Of a DNA stretch of 64,000 nt, positions 57,766 through 64,000 are shown piece after piece (the stretch's first letter is position 1; every line of letters starts with the position of its first letter). Source of the DNA: Alteraurantiacibacter hainanensis (lineage in GTDB: Bacteria > Pseudomonadota > Alphaproteobacteria > Sphingomonadales > Sphingomonadaceae); contig NZ_JAZAPB010000001.1 in the NCBI RefSeq assembly GCF_036321025.1, positions 1,054,001 to 1,118,000 on the forward strand, given 5' to 3'. The notes below the pieces were generated by a model. It ran no database searches. It saw only the letters and a program-made list of their open reading frames with translations, and was not told the origin of the DNA. Position numbers and translations under genes: made by a program.

Positions 57766-58044
57766 CTAGATGGCGATATCGGTGAGAATGTAGATCACCG
57801 CGTTCAGCGCCAGAATCAGCACCAGCGGCGAGAAATCGATCGCGCCGGTGGCGGGCAGCAGGCGGCGGATCGGCTTCAGCAGCGGATCGAGCAGCGAGTT
57901 GATCGAGTTGTAGACCTGCACCAGGAATTCGTTGCGGCCGCTCACCACGTTGAAAGCGAACAGCAATCCGATGATGAACTGGATGATGACGAGGAAGATG
58001 ATCGCTTGGGCAATCATCGAAAGGATCTGGATGAGGGCGACCAC
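57766..58044 (-). CDS. YggT family membrane protein
   Basis: The protein is 92 aa with two hydrophobic segments (IIFLVIIQFIIGLLFAF and FSPLVLILALNAVIYI). Between them NSINSLLDPLLKPIRRLLP is the YggT signature. The family is linked to osmotic shock tolerance and cell-envelope organisation. It has its own good promoter at 58077-58104 and lies downstream of argB. Confidence 0.92.
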   Translation of the reverse strand: MVALIQILSMIAQAIIFLVIIQFIIGLLFAFNVVSGRNEFLVQVYNSINSLLDPLLKPIRRLLPATGAIDFSPLVLILALNAVIYILTDIAI

Positions 58045-58076
58045 GCCTTTCTCCCGCTAAACTGTTATGGTCAGAA

Positions 58077-58104
58077 ACTGTATCGCCTAGGTAATACAGG
58101 TCAA
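58077..58104 (-). promoter_or_regulatory. Promoter of yggT
   Basis: On the minus strand TTGACC (58104-58099), a 16-bp spacer and TACAGT (58082-58077) lie 33 bp before the yggT start codon. The -10 region is inside the inverted repeat at 58079-58098. Confidence 0.5.
58079..58098 (-). promoter_or_regulatory. Inverted repeat overlapping the yggT promoter
   Basis: TGTAT and ATACA arms (58079-58083/58094-58098) flank CGCCTAGGTA, which holds CCTAGG, itself palindromic. The outer bases match the site at 35740-35759 (TGTAT-x-GC and AATACA), and both lie 31-35 bp upstream of a minus-strand start codon. Confidence 0.4.
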
Positions 58105-58126
58105 GAAATCCGCAAGCCTTCGCCGC

Positions 58127-59020
58127 CTATGCGCTCACCAGCGTGCCGGCGCCGCGGCTGGTGAAGAATTCCAGCAGCATCGCGTGCGGAACGCGCCCGT
58201 CGAGCACCACTGCGGCCTCGCATCCCGATTCCACCGCCTCCACGCAGGTCTGCAGCTTGGGTATCATGCCGCCGCTGATCGTGCCTTCCTCGCGCAAGCG
58301 GGCGATATCGGCGGGCTTGAGGTCGGTCAGCAACTTGCCATCCGCATCCAGCACGCCCGCCACGTCCGTCAGCAGGAACAGCCGCGCCGCGCCCAGGGCG
58401 GCGGCGATTGCGCCGGCCATGGTATCGGCATTGATGTTGTAGGTATGGCCCTCGATATCGGTGGCGATGGGGGCGATGATGGGGATCATGCCCGCACCGC
58501 TGGCGGTTTCCAGGATGGTGGTGTCCACTTCCTTGGGCTCTCCCACGAAGCCCAGGTCCACCACCTGCTCTATCTGGCTGTCCGGATCCTTCACGGTGCG
58601 CTTCACCTTCTCGGCCAGCACCATGCGCCCGTCCTTGCCGGAGATGCCGATGGCCTTGCCCCCCGCCTGCGTGATCCAGCCGACCAGTTCCTTGTTGATC
58701 GCGCCCGACAGCACCATTTCCGCGATCCGCGCGGTTTCCCTGTCGGTGACGCGCAGCCCGTCGACGAACTGGCTTTCCACGCCCAGCTTCTTCAGCATCG
58801 CGCCGATCTGCGGGCCGCCGCCGTGCACCACCACCGGGTTGATGCCGACCGCCTTCAGCAGCACGATATCCTCGGCAAAGTCTCGCGCGGCCTCAGGGTC
58901 GCCCATGGCGTGGCCCCCGTATTTCACCACGAAACTGCGTCCCGCGTAGCGCTGGAAATAGGGCAACGCCTCGATCAGCGTCTCGGCCTTGGCCAGCATC
59001 CTGTCGTTCGATTGGGTCAT
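58127..59020 (-). CDS. argB: Acetylglutamate kinase
   Basis: The protein is 297 aa. FVVKYGGHAMGD (Lys for phosphate), VVVHGGGPQIGAMLKKLG, INKELVGWI, YNINADTMAGAIA and ISGGMIPKLQTCVEAVESG are the ArgB motifs. It catalyses the second step of arginine synthesis and is usually feedback-regulated; the N-terminal helix (AKAETLIEALPYFQRYAG) is of the arginine-sensitive hexameric type. ATG 59018-59020 is used. Confidence 0.95.
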   Translation of the reverse strand: MTQSNDRMLAKAETLIEALPYFQRYAGRSFVVKYGGHAMGDPEAARDFAEDIVLLKAVGINPVVVHGGGPQIGAMLKKLGVESQFVDGLRVTDRETARIAEMVLSGAINKELVGWITQAGGKAIGISGKDGRMVLAEKVKRTVKDPDSQIEQVVDLGFVGEPKEVDTTILETASGAGMIPIIAPIATDIEGHTYNINADTMAGAIAAALGAARLFLLTDVAGVLDADGKLLTDLKPADIARLREEGTISGGMIPKLQTCVEAVESGCEAAVVLDGRVPHAMLLEFFTSRGAGTLVSA

Positions 59021-59094
59021 GTCGGGCGGTGACTTAGCCCGCGCGGGCCCTCGCGCCAATAGCCGCTTGCGAGGGCGACGCGCTGGTGGGACAT

Positions 59095-59877
59095 ATGCGA
59101 GCCATGAAACGCAAGCATTACGAGGAACTGCTCGAGCCGCTGGAGCACGAGCTGGTGGCCATGGCCCGCTGGGCACGCGCACAGGGCGAACGCATCTGCG
59201 TGCTGTTCGAAGGCCGCGACACGGCGGGCAAGGGCGGCACGATCAAGGCCATCAGCCAGCGCATCAATCCGCGCCAGTGCCGCGTCGTGGCCCTGCCCAA
59301 GCCGAGCGACGTCGAACGCACGCAGTGGTATTTCCAGCGCTACGTCCCGCACCTGCCCGCAGCCGGAGAAATCGTGCTGTTCGACCGCAGCTGGTACAAC
59401 CGCGCCGGGGTCGAAAAGGTGATGGGTTTCGCCTCGCAGGAGCAAGTGGACACCTTCCTTCGCGAGGTGCCGACGTTCGAGAAGCTGCTGGTGGACGACG
59501 GCATACGCCTGTTCAAGTACTGGCTTTCGGCGAGCCAGGAGAAGCAGGAGGAACGTTTCGCAGAGCGGCTGGAAGACCCGCTGAAGCGCTGGAAGCTGTC
59601 ACCCATCGATATCAAGGCGCGCACGCTCTATGCCGAATACAGCGCCGCGCGCGAGACCATGTTCGCCGCCACCCACACCGAACACGCCCCGTGGACGGTG
59701 GTGGATTTCAACGACCAGAAGCACGGTCGCCTCACCCTGATCCGCGACCTGCTGGACCGGTTGCCCGATACCCACGTTCCGCATGAGGAACTGGACTGGC
59801 CCGCGCTCGACCACGAGCCGCTGGACGAGGATTTCGAGCTTCTGAAGCCGATACCGCCTTACCCGATCGAGGATTAG
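59095..59877 (+). CDS. ppk2: Polyphosphate kinase 2
   Basis: The protein is 260 aa. Walker A is FEGRDTAGKGGTIKAI. YFQRYVPHLPAAGEIVLFDR carries the Walker B Asp-Arg, and SWYNRAGVEKVMGF is diagnostic of PPK2. The single-domain length fits class I or III. It uses polyphosphate to phosphorylate nucleoside diphosphates or monophosphates. ATG 59095 is preferred; ATG 59104 is also possible. It is divergent from argB. Confidence 0.93.
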   Translation: MRAMKRKHYEELLEPLEHELVAMARWARAQGERICVLFEGRDTAGKGGTIKAISQRINPRQCRVVALPKPSDVERTQWYFQRYVPHLPAAGEIVLFDRSWYNRAGVEKVMGFASQEQVDTFLREVPTFEKLLVDDGIRLFKYWLSASQEKQEERFAERLEDPLKRWKLSPIDIKARTLYAEYSAARETMFAATHTEHAPWTVVDFNDQKHGRLTLIRDLLDRLPDTHVPHEELDWPALDHEPLDEDFELLKPIPPYPIED

Positions 59878-59885
59878 TCGCCGCG

Positions 59886-60506
59886 ATGGCTCGCCGCCGG
59901 GATAACGTGATCCGCTTTCGCAAGCCCCTTCGCGCGGCACCGCTCCGGCGCGTTCGGAACAGGCCGCGAAGCGGGTTGCGGCGAGGTCTATCGAGGCTGC
60001 CGGGACGCTTGCGGGTTGTCTTGCTGGGCGCAGGACTGCTGGTACTGGTGGCTTACGACATGTGGCGCGGGGGCGCCGCGGCGCACTGGACGTTTCTGCC
60101 CTGGGCCCCGCAGGCGAACGCGACGGACCGCGATGCCGCGTGGTTCGAGCTCTGCAACGGGCCTATCCGCTATACCTGTGTCGTGGACGGCGACACGATC
60201 TGGTATCGCGGCGAGAACATCCGCGTACTGGGCATCGATGCCCCCGAAGTCTCCGATCCCGAGTGTCCGCAGGAAGAGGAACTGGGCGAGCGGGCGACCC
60301 TTGCCCTGCGCGACCTGCTGAACGAAGGGCCGTTCTCGCTGGAAGACAGCTGGATGGAACCCGACGAGGACGCCTACGGACGCTCACTGCTGCGCATCAC
60401 GCGGCAGGGAGAGGACCTGGGCGAACGATTGGTGCACCTCGGCCTCGCCGTGCGTTACCGCTCGGCCGGGCCGGGCTGGTGCTCGGCCAGCTACGGGCAA
60501 GGCTGA
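59886..60506 (+). CDS. Membrane-anchored thermonuclease (SNase-like) protein
   Basis: The protein is 206 aa. A very basic N-terminus (about 12 Arg/Lys in 45 residues) precedes one TM (VVLLGAGLLVLVAYDMW). The SNase core has VVDGDTIWYRGENIRVLGID with Asp, the APEVSDP loop, EELGERATLALRDLL (Arg, Glu) and DAYGRSLLRI. Ca2+-dependent nucleases of this type cut DNA or RNA. Here the catalytic part would face the periplasm. It lies 8 bp after ppk2 and is probably co-transcribed. Confidence 0.83.
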   Translation: MARRRDNVIRFRKPLRAAPLRRVRNRPRSGLRRGLSRLPGRLRVVLLGAGLLVLVAYDMWRGGAAAHWTFLPWAPQANATDRDAAWFELCNGPIRYTCVVDGDTIWYRGENIRVLGIDAPEVSDPECPQEEELGERATLALRDLLNEGPFSLEDSWMEPDEDAYGRSLLRITRQGEDLGERLVHLGLAVRYRSAGPGWCSASYGQG

Positions 60507-60509
60507 CCC

Positions 60510-60800
60510 CTACTGCGGGGCGTCCTGCAACTGCTCCTCGCCCAGCGCGCCGGTTTCCTCGCTCTGGGGAACGTCCAGCACGACATCGCCTTCTTCGGCG
60601 GTCTCGTCCATCGGCTCGGCTTCAACCGGGTAATCGCTCAACGTGTCGTCACGGTCGATCGCGGCTTCCTGGGCCACGGCCTCGAGTGCCGCCTCGTCCT
60701 CTCCGCGCGTGGGGTTGAGGATGAAGATCACGGCGACCACCGCCAGCAGGGCGATCACGACCAGCCACAGCGTCTTGTTGTTCGAACTCTTGTTGGGCAT
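60510..60800 (-). CDS. Small single-pass membrane protein with acidic tail
   Basis: The protein is 96 aa. A short polar start (MPNKSSNNK) leads to one TM (TLWLVVIALLAVVAVIFIL) and then a strongly acidic Glu/Asp tail of about 65 residues. It converges with the SNase gene (3-bp gap). Family unknown. The clean GC3 and the TM plus charged-tail design support a real gene. Confidence 0.6.
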   Translation of the reverse strand: MPNKSSNNKTLWLVVIALLAVVAVIFILNPTRGEDEAALEAVAQEAAIDRDDTLSDYPVEAEPMDETAEEGDVVLDVPQSEETGALGEEQLQDAPQ

Positions 60801-60961
60801 CGAAAATTTTCTCCGTTCGCTACGTCAGACCAACAAGGCCGCAGGGCGCGGGTTCCGCAATCGGGCGCGAGAGGCGCCGGTTTAAGCGAATTCTAATCTT
60901 TCGCTGCCAGACACATGCGCAATTGTCCGGGCGGGATCCCGGTCGCAGACGGGAGGCGGAC

Positions 60962-61108
60962 ATGACCGCCAAGGGTACCGAAGCCGAAGCCTGGGACCGC
61001 CGCAAGGGCGAGGATCGCCGCAAGCAGCAGGTCGCGATCGACTTCCCCGATCGCCGTACTGGCGATCGCCGCAGCGGTGAAGACCGCCGCGCCTCGCCGC
61101 GCAGCTAG
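60962..61108 (+). CDS. 48-aa charged protein with repeated DRR motifs
   Basis: The protein is 48 aa. GGAGG (60952-60956) precedes ATG 60962 at good spacing. The sequence repeats DRRKGEDRR, DRRTGDRRSGEDRR, giving about one third Arg plus Asp. It is probably disordered or RNA-binding. Its stop overlaps the convergent nhaA stop by 3 bp (61105-61108). Many annotations would call a longer frame from 60923, which has no ribosome site. Function unknown. Confidence 0.5.
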   Translation: MTAKGTEAEAWDRRKGEDRRKQQVAIDFPDRRTGDRRSGEDRRASPRS

Positions 61109-62325
61109 GCCATCGCCGCTTTCGCTTCCCCGGCCGCCGGCAGGGTCGCGCGCAGCAGCATATAGCCTGCCAGAGCAGCCACCAGCGAGCCGGAAAGCAC
61201 GCCGATCTTTACCGCGTCCACCTGCGCCGGATCGGCGAAGGCCAGGTTGCCGATGAACAGGCTCATCGTGAAACCGATCGCGGCGAGCAGCGACAGGGCG
61301 TGAATCTGGCGCCAGCTCACACCTTCGGGCAGGCTGGCGAAGCCGGCTTTCACCGCCATCCAGGCAAACCCGACGATACCCAGCTGCTTGCCGATTAGCA
61401 GGCCCGCGGCGATTCCCAGCGGAAGCGGGGCTAGGAGTGTTTCCAGCCCCACGCCAGAAAGCGAGACTCCCGCATTGGCAAAGCCGAAGACGGGGATCAC
61501 CAGGAAGGCGACGTAGGGGTGCAGGCCATGCTCCATCTTCTCGAGCGGAGTTTCGCCGTTGCGCCCGGCAATGGGCACGCACATGGCCGCCGCGACGCCC
61601 GCGAGCGTTGCATGCACGCCCGATTTCAGCACGAACACCCACAGCACCACGCCCAGCAGCACGTAGGGAATGCTTGAGGCGACCCTGGCCCGTCCGAACA
61701 CGGCGAGCAGCACCAGGGTAACAGCCGCGCCAAGCAGCATGCCGAGGTCGGTTTCGGCAGTGTAGAACAGCGCGATGATGGTGATCGCGCCGATATCGTC
61801 GATCACCGCGATAGCCAGCAGCAGCGCCTTCAGCGCCACCGGCACGCGCGGGCCGAGCAGCGCGAGGATGCCTAATGCGAAGGCGATATCGGTGGCGGCG
61901 GGAATGGCCCAGCCGCCAAGGTTTTCCGGAGAGCCGAGGTTGAATGCGATGTAGATCAGGGCGGGCAGCGCCATGCCGCCGATCGCCGCCATCAGTGGCA
62001 GCGACGCCTTGTTCCAGCTGTTCAGCTGGCCGACCAGCGCCTCCCGCTTCACTTCCAGGCCAACCAGGAAGAAGAACACCGCCATCAGCCCGTCGTTGAT
62101 CCACAGCAGCAGCGGCTTGTCGATCATGGCGGAACCGACGCCCGCCACCACCGGCACATCCAGCGCGGCGAAGTAGCCGGAAGCCAGCGGCGAGTTGGCG
62201 ATGGCGAGTGCCAGAGCGGCGGCGGCGATCAGCACGATGCCGCCCGCGCTTTCCTTCTGCAGGAAGTCCCGCAGGGCCGGACCGAGCGCGTCGATCACGG
62301 GTTTCATGGGGTTGGCGGCGATCAT
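61105..62325 (-). CDS. nhaA: Na+/H+ antiporter NhaA
   Basis: The protein is 406 aa with about 12 membrane segments. FFFLVGLEVKREALVGQLN, GWAIPAATDIAFALGIL (with the two adjacent charged positions including the Asp pair region), LLLAIAVIDDIGAITIIALF with the essential Asp-Asp, and AGIGFTMSLFI-type end (AAIGFTMSLFIGNLAF) are NhaA hallmarks. It exchanges internal Na+ or Li+ for protons and controls pH and salt tolerance, which suits a marine or brackish organism. ATG 62323-62325 is chosen. A long inverted repeat lies in the leader at 62358-62419. Confidence 0.93.
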   Translation of the reverse strand: MIAANPMKPVIDALGPALRDFLQKESAGGIVLIAAAALALAIANSPLASGYFAALDVPVVAGVGSAMIDKPLLLWINDGLMAVFFFLVGLEVKREALVGQLNSWNKASLPLMAAIGGMALPALIYIAFNLGSPENLGGWAIPAATDIAFALGILALLGPRVPVALKALLLAIAVIDDIGAITIIALFYTAETDLGMLLGAAVTLVLLAVFGRARVASSIPYVLLGVVLWVFVLKSGVHATLAGVAAAMCVPIAGRNGETPLEKMEHGLHPYVAFLVIPVFGFANAGVSLSGVGLETLLAPLPLGIAAGLLIGKQLGIVGFAWMAVKAGFASLPEGVSWRQIHALSLLAAIGFTMSLFIGNLAFADPAQVDAVKIGVLSGSLVAALAGYMLLRATLPAAGEAKAAMA

Positions 62326-62357
62326 GATGGCGTCTCCGGTGACTGGCCTGAGAAGTT

Positions 62358-62419
62358 GCGGGGGGCGTACCGGACGAAGGGGGAAGAGGAAAGACCTGCG
62401 TTCCCGGCCCGCCCCCCGC
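62358..62419 (-). promoter_or_regulatory. Stem-loop in the nhaA leader
   Basis: GCGGGGGGCG (62358-62367) and CGCCCCCCGC (62410-62419) are perfect 10-bp arms with a 42-nt loop that contains a pyrimidine-rich run on the minus strand. It lies between the DUF465 stop (62435) and the nhaA start (62325). A riboswitch is possible because nhaA leaders in other bacteria carry ion-sensing RNAs. A terminator for the DUF465 gene is the alternative. Confidence 0.35.
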
Positions 62420-62434
62420 ATGCCAGCCTGGGCG

Positions 62435-62608
62435 TCAGCTCCGCGCGGGAGCGGGCAATAGGCGGGCGAGCAGGTCCTTCACGCGCAGCTTGCGGCGCTT
62501 CAGCGCCATGACCTTGAACTGGTCGGGCGCGCGCCGGTTGACCTCGCGCCGCAGCGCGGTGTCGAGCTTCGCGTGAAGTTCGGTGAGCTTGTAGAAACGG
62601 GCCGTCAT
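62435..62608 (-). CDS. DUF465 (YdcH-like) protein
   Basis: The protein is 57 aa, below common ORF length limits. Read on the minus strand it is a single helical hairpin: KLTELHAKLDTALRREVN, then RAPDQFKVMALKRRKLRVKD, the DUF465 pattern of a coiled-coil turn rich in Lys/Arg. AGGAGACAAAGG precedes ATG 62606-62608. DUF465 proteins are often expressed but have no settled role. It lies 109 bp upstream of nhaA, on the same strand. Confidence 0.82.
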   Translation of the reverse strand: MTARFYKLTELHAKLDTALRREVNRRAPDQFKVMALKRRKLRVKDLLARLLPAPARS

Positions 62609-62876
62609 CCTTTGTCTCCTGTAAGAGAGGTTGCAAGGATCGGACGGCCGGTATCGTCTTTGCCGGGAGGGGTTTGTGGGGAGGGAGTGAAGGCCCCGTC
62701 AAACACGCACCGGCTGTCCGATGCGGTCCGACATCACGAGGGCAAATGAGCCATCGCCAGAGGGGCCCGGTCCGCACAGGAAATCTAGTGCGAACGGTTC
62801 GCGTTTCAAGCAGAATCGAACACGGGCTGGGCGAAAGCCGGTATGCCCCGCCCGCAGCCCGCCCGGACCCGCCTCG

Positions 62877-63074
62877 CTACTCGGCCCAGCCGCCGTCGTG
62901 GCCCTGCGGACCCCAGCCCTCGTCCGCCCCGGTCATCGACTCGCCAATCGGCGGGCCGGCCGGAGCGAGTTCGCTCGTCACCTGGCGGAATTCGTCGTTG
63001 CCCGCGCCGGGTGCCTTGTCGGGGTTGCACGCGGCTTCCATCAGCCCGTCGTGCATGCGGTGGCGACAGGCCAT
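62877..63074 (-). CDS. Possible 65-aa protein of unknown function
   Basis: The protein is 65 aa. Codon third positions are GC-rich as in real genes here, and it holds no rare codons of note. It is rich in Gly, Asp, Glu and Pro, with Cys at residues 3 and 16, and ends GHDGGWAE. No clear Shine-Dalgarno sequence is seen. It may be a real small gene or a chance frame in a GC-rich region. Confidence 0.35.
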   Translation of the reverse strand: MACRHRMHDGLMEAACNPDKAPGAGNDEFRQVTSELAPAGPPIGESMTGADEGWGPQGHDGGWAE

Positions 63075-63147
63075 GCGTAAGCCCAGGCAGGCGGCGCGCG
63101 GGCACCAAAGCCCTTGCGCGCCGCCGGTGCCCTGGCCGGGGTGCCCC

Positions 63148-63423
63148 CTAGTCGATGGGGTCGGTCACGCCGTCGCCATCGACCTCGTCTCCCTCGACCT
63201 CCGCCTCGGCGATTTCCTCGTCGCTGGCCATGGTCATCTCGGTTTCGGGAATGTCGACCGGCACGCCTTTCTCCTCGGGATCGCGAGTGATCAGCTCGCC
63301 GCCCGACAGGTCTTCCGCGCCGACTTCGTACTCGACGTCCTCTTCCTCCGCGCCGCCGCAGGCCGCCAGGGCCAGCGCCGCGCCCAGCGGCAGGATGGAT
63401 CTTGCAAGAGTGGTGATACGCAT
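63148..63423 (-). CDS. Small acidic lipoprotein
   Basis: The protein is 91 aa. The signal peptide ends in lipobox ALAAC (Cys 22). The mature 70 residues are strongly acidic, with about 30 Asp and Glu, and contain no other Cys. It is likely lipid-anchored and disordered; a cation-binding or spacing role is possible. ATG 63421-63423 is the clear start; the open frame extends further up without a signal. Family not recognised. Confidence 0.62.
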   Translation of the reverse strand: MRITTLARSILPLGAALALAACGGAEEEDVEYEVGAEDLSGGELITRDPEEKGVPVDIPETEMTMASDEEIAEAEVEGDEVDGDGVTDPID

Positions 63424-63563
63424 GAGTTCGGGTCTCCTTATCCCATTTCCCGTGGTCGATTGTGCAACCGCATGCGCCACCGTGGCAAGGGCGACGTTGG
63501 CGCGGATGCGAAAGGCGCAAGAATTAGGTGGCGGAGCCGGGCGGGCTTGGGCAGGGTCCGCGG

Positions 63564-64000
63564 ATGCCGATCCCCTTCCGCCGCGCCGCCCCGGCCATCC
63601 TCGCCGCCGCCCTGCTTTCCGCCTGCGCCAGCATGGACAGACCGCCCACCCTGCCCGCTTCGCAGGAGGCATTCTGGGACAACCTGACGAGCCATTGCGG
63701 CAATGCGTATGAGGGCGGGCTGGCCAGCTCCGACGAGCGCGACGAGGATTTTGAAGGCCGCAGGATGCTGGCTCACTGGGCCGAATGCAGCGAGCGCCGC
63801 ATCGCCATCGCCTTCCATGTCGAGGACGATAACGCCCCTGGCGGCTGGGACCGTAGCCGCACCTGGGTTGTGACGCGCAACGCGCCAAACGATTCAGGGG
63901 GCGGCCTGCGCCTGAAGCACGACCACCGCCACGCAGACGGCAGCGAGGACGCGGTGACGCAGTACGGCGGCGATACCCTGTCTGCCGGAACCGCGCGGGT
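63564..64000 (+). CDS. Hypothetical lipoprotein, truncated by the window end
   Basis: The visible part is 145 aa and runs off the end. The signal peptide ends in lipobox LLSAC (Cys about 21). FWDNLTSHCGNAYEGGL and MLAHWAECSERRIAIAFH follow, with two Cys that could pair. A segment with WDRSRTWVVTR, and then LRLKHDHRHADG, looks like a conserved soluble domain that I do not recognise by name. ATG 63564 begins the signal sequence. It is divergent from the acidic lipoprotein. Confidence 0.65.
   Translation, partial: MPIPFRRAAPAILAAALLSACASMDRPPTLPASQEAFWDNLTSHCGNAYEGGLASSDERDEDFEGRRMLAHWAECSERRIAIAFHVEDDNAPGGWDRSRTWVVTRNAPNDSGGGLRLKHDHRHADGSEDAVTQYGGDTLSAGTAR

Overview
The window looks like chromosomal DNA of a GC-rich alphaproteobacterium of the order Sphingomonadales, most like Erythrobacteraceae. 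The signs are a strong GC bias at third codon positions, a LigM-type O-demethylase, GapR (DUF2312), DUF1244 and DUF465 proteins, many short secreted lipoproteins, and frequent ATGA or GTGA gene overlaps. I ran no searches; family calls come from motifs and recall. No transposase, integrase, CRISPR array or rRNA was seen.

Layout. (1) 0.4-7.9 kb is a curlin-type amyloid locus on the + strand. It holds two large curlin-repeat proteins, the first broken by an in-frame TAG exactly where a repeat glutamine is expected, then a coupled block with two small curlin-repeat proteins and two exported or anchored proteins of unknown family. The CsgG/E/F secretion genes are not in the window. (2) 7.9-29.5 kb is a catabolic accessory region: short-chain dehydrogenases, NTF2-like proteins, two ACMSD-type amidohydrolases, a MetE-C-like methyltransferase, a PQQ quinohemoprotein alcohol dehydrogenase, two aldehyde dehydrogenases, a TauD-type dioxygenase and a LigM-like tetrahydrofolate-dependent O-demethylase. 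It contains no recognisable regulator or TonB receptor. (3) 29.5-38.9 kb is mainly housekeeping: lysC, ubiG, a glycerophosphodiester phosphodiesterase, an ArsC-like protein, ruvC, yebC, gapR and pyk.

(4) 39.0-54.2 kb is the most notable part. It is an ABC-transporter-dependent capsule locus that matches the Vi-antigen (viaB) gene set of Salmonella Typhi almost gene for gene. On the minus strand, in transcription order, are an extra glycosyltransferase, then tviB, tviD, tviE, vexA, vexB, vexC, vexD and vexE equivalents, then a pectate-lyase-like gene matching VexL. The tviC equivalent converges from the + strand. Junctions from vexA to vexL overlap as ATGA or are nearly abutting, so the lyase is part of the operon. 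The predicted product is a GalNAcA-type polysaccharide built from UDP-GalNAcA (TviB plus TviC), polymerised by TviE, acetylated by TviD, lipid-terminated by VexE and exported by VexA-D. A tRNA-Gly gene sits at the start of the locus with its 3' end facing it.

(5) 54.5-64 kb returns to core genes: a thioredoxin-TPR protein coupled to a Lon-N-domain protein, marC, yggT, argB, ppk2, a membrane-anchored SNase, nhaA, a DUF465 protein missed by length cut-offs, and several small lipoproteins. The last lipoprotein runs off the window end. Amyloid fibres plus a Vi-like capsule suggest an organism that invests in its surface and biofilm matrix.
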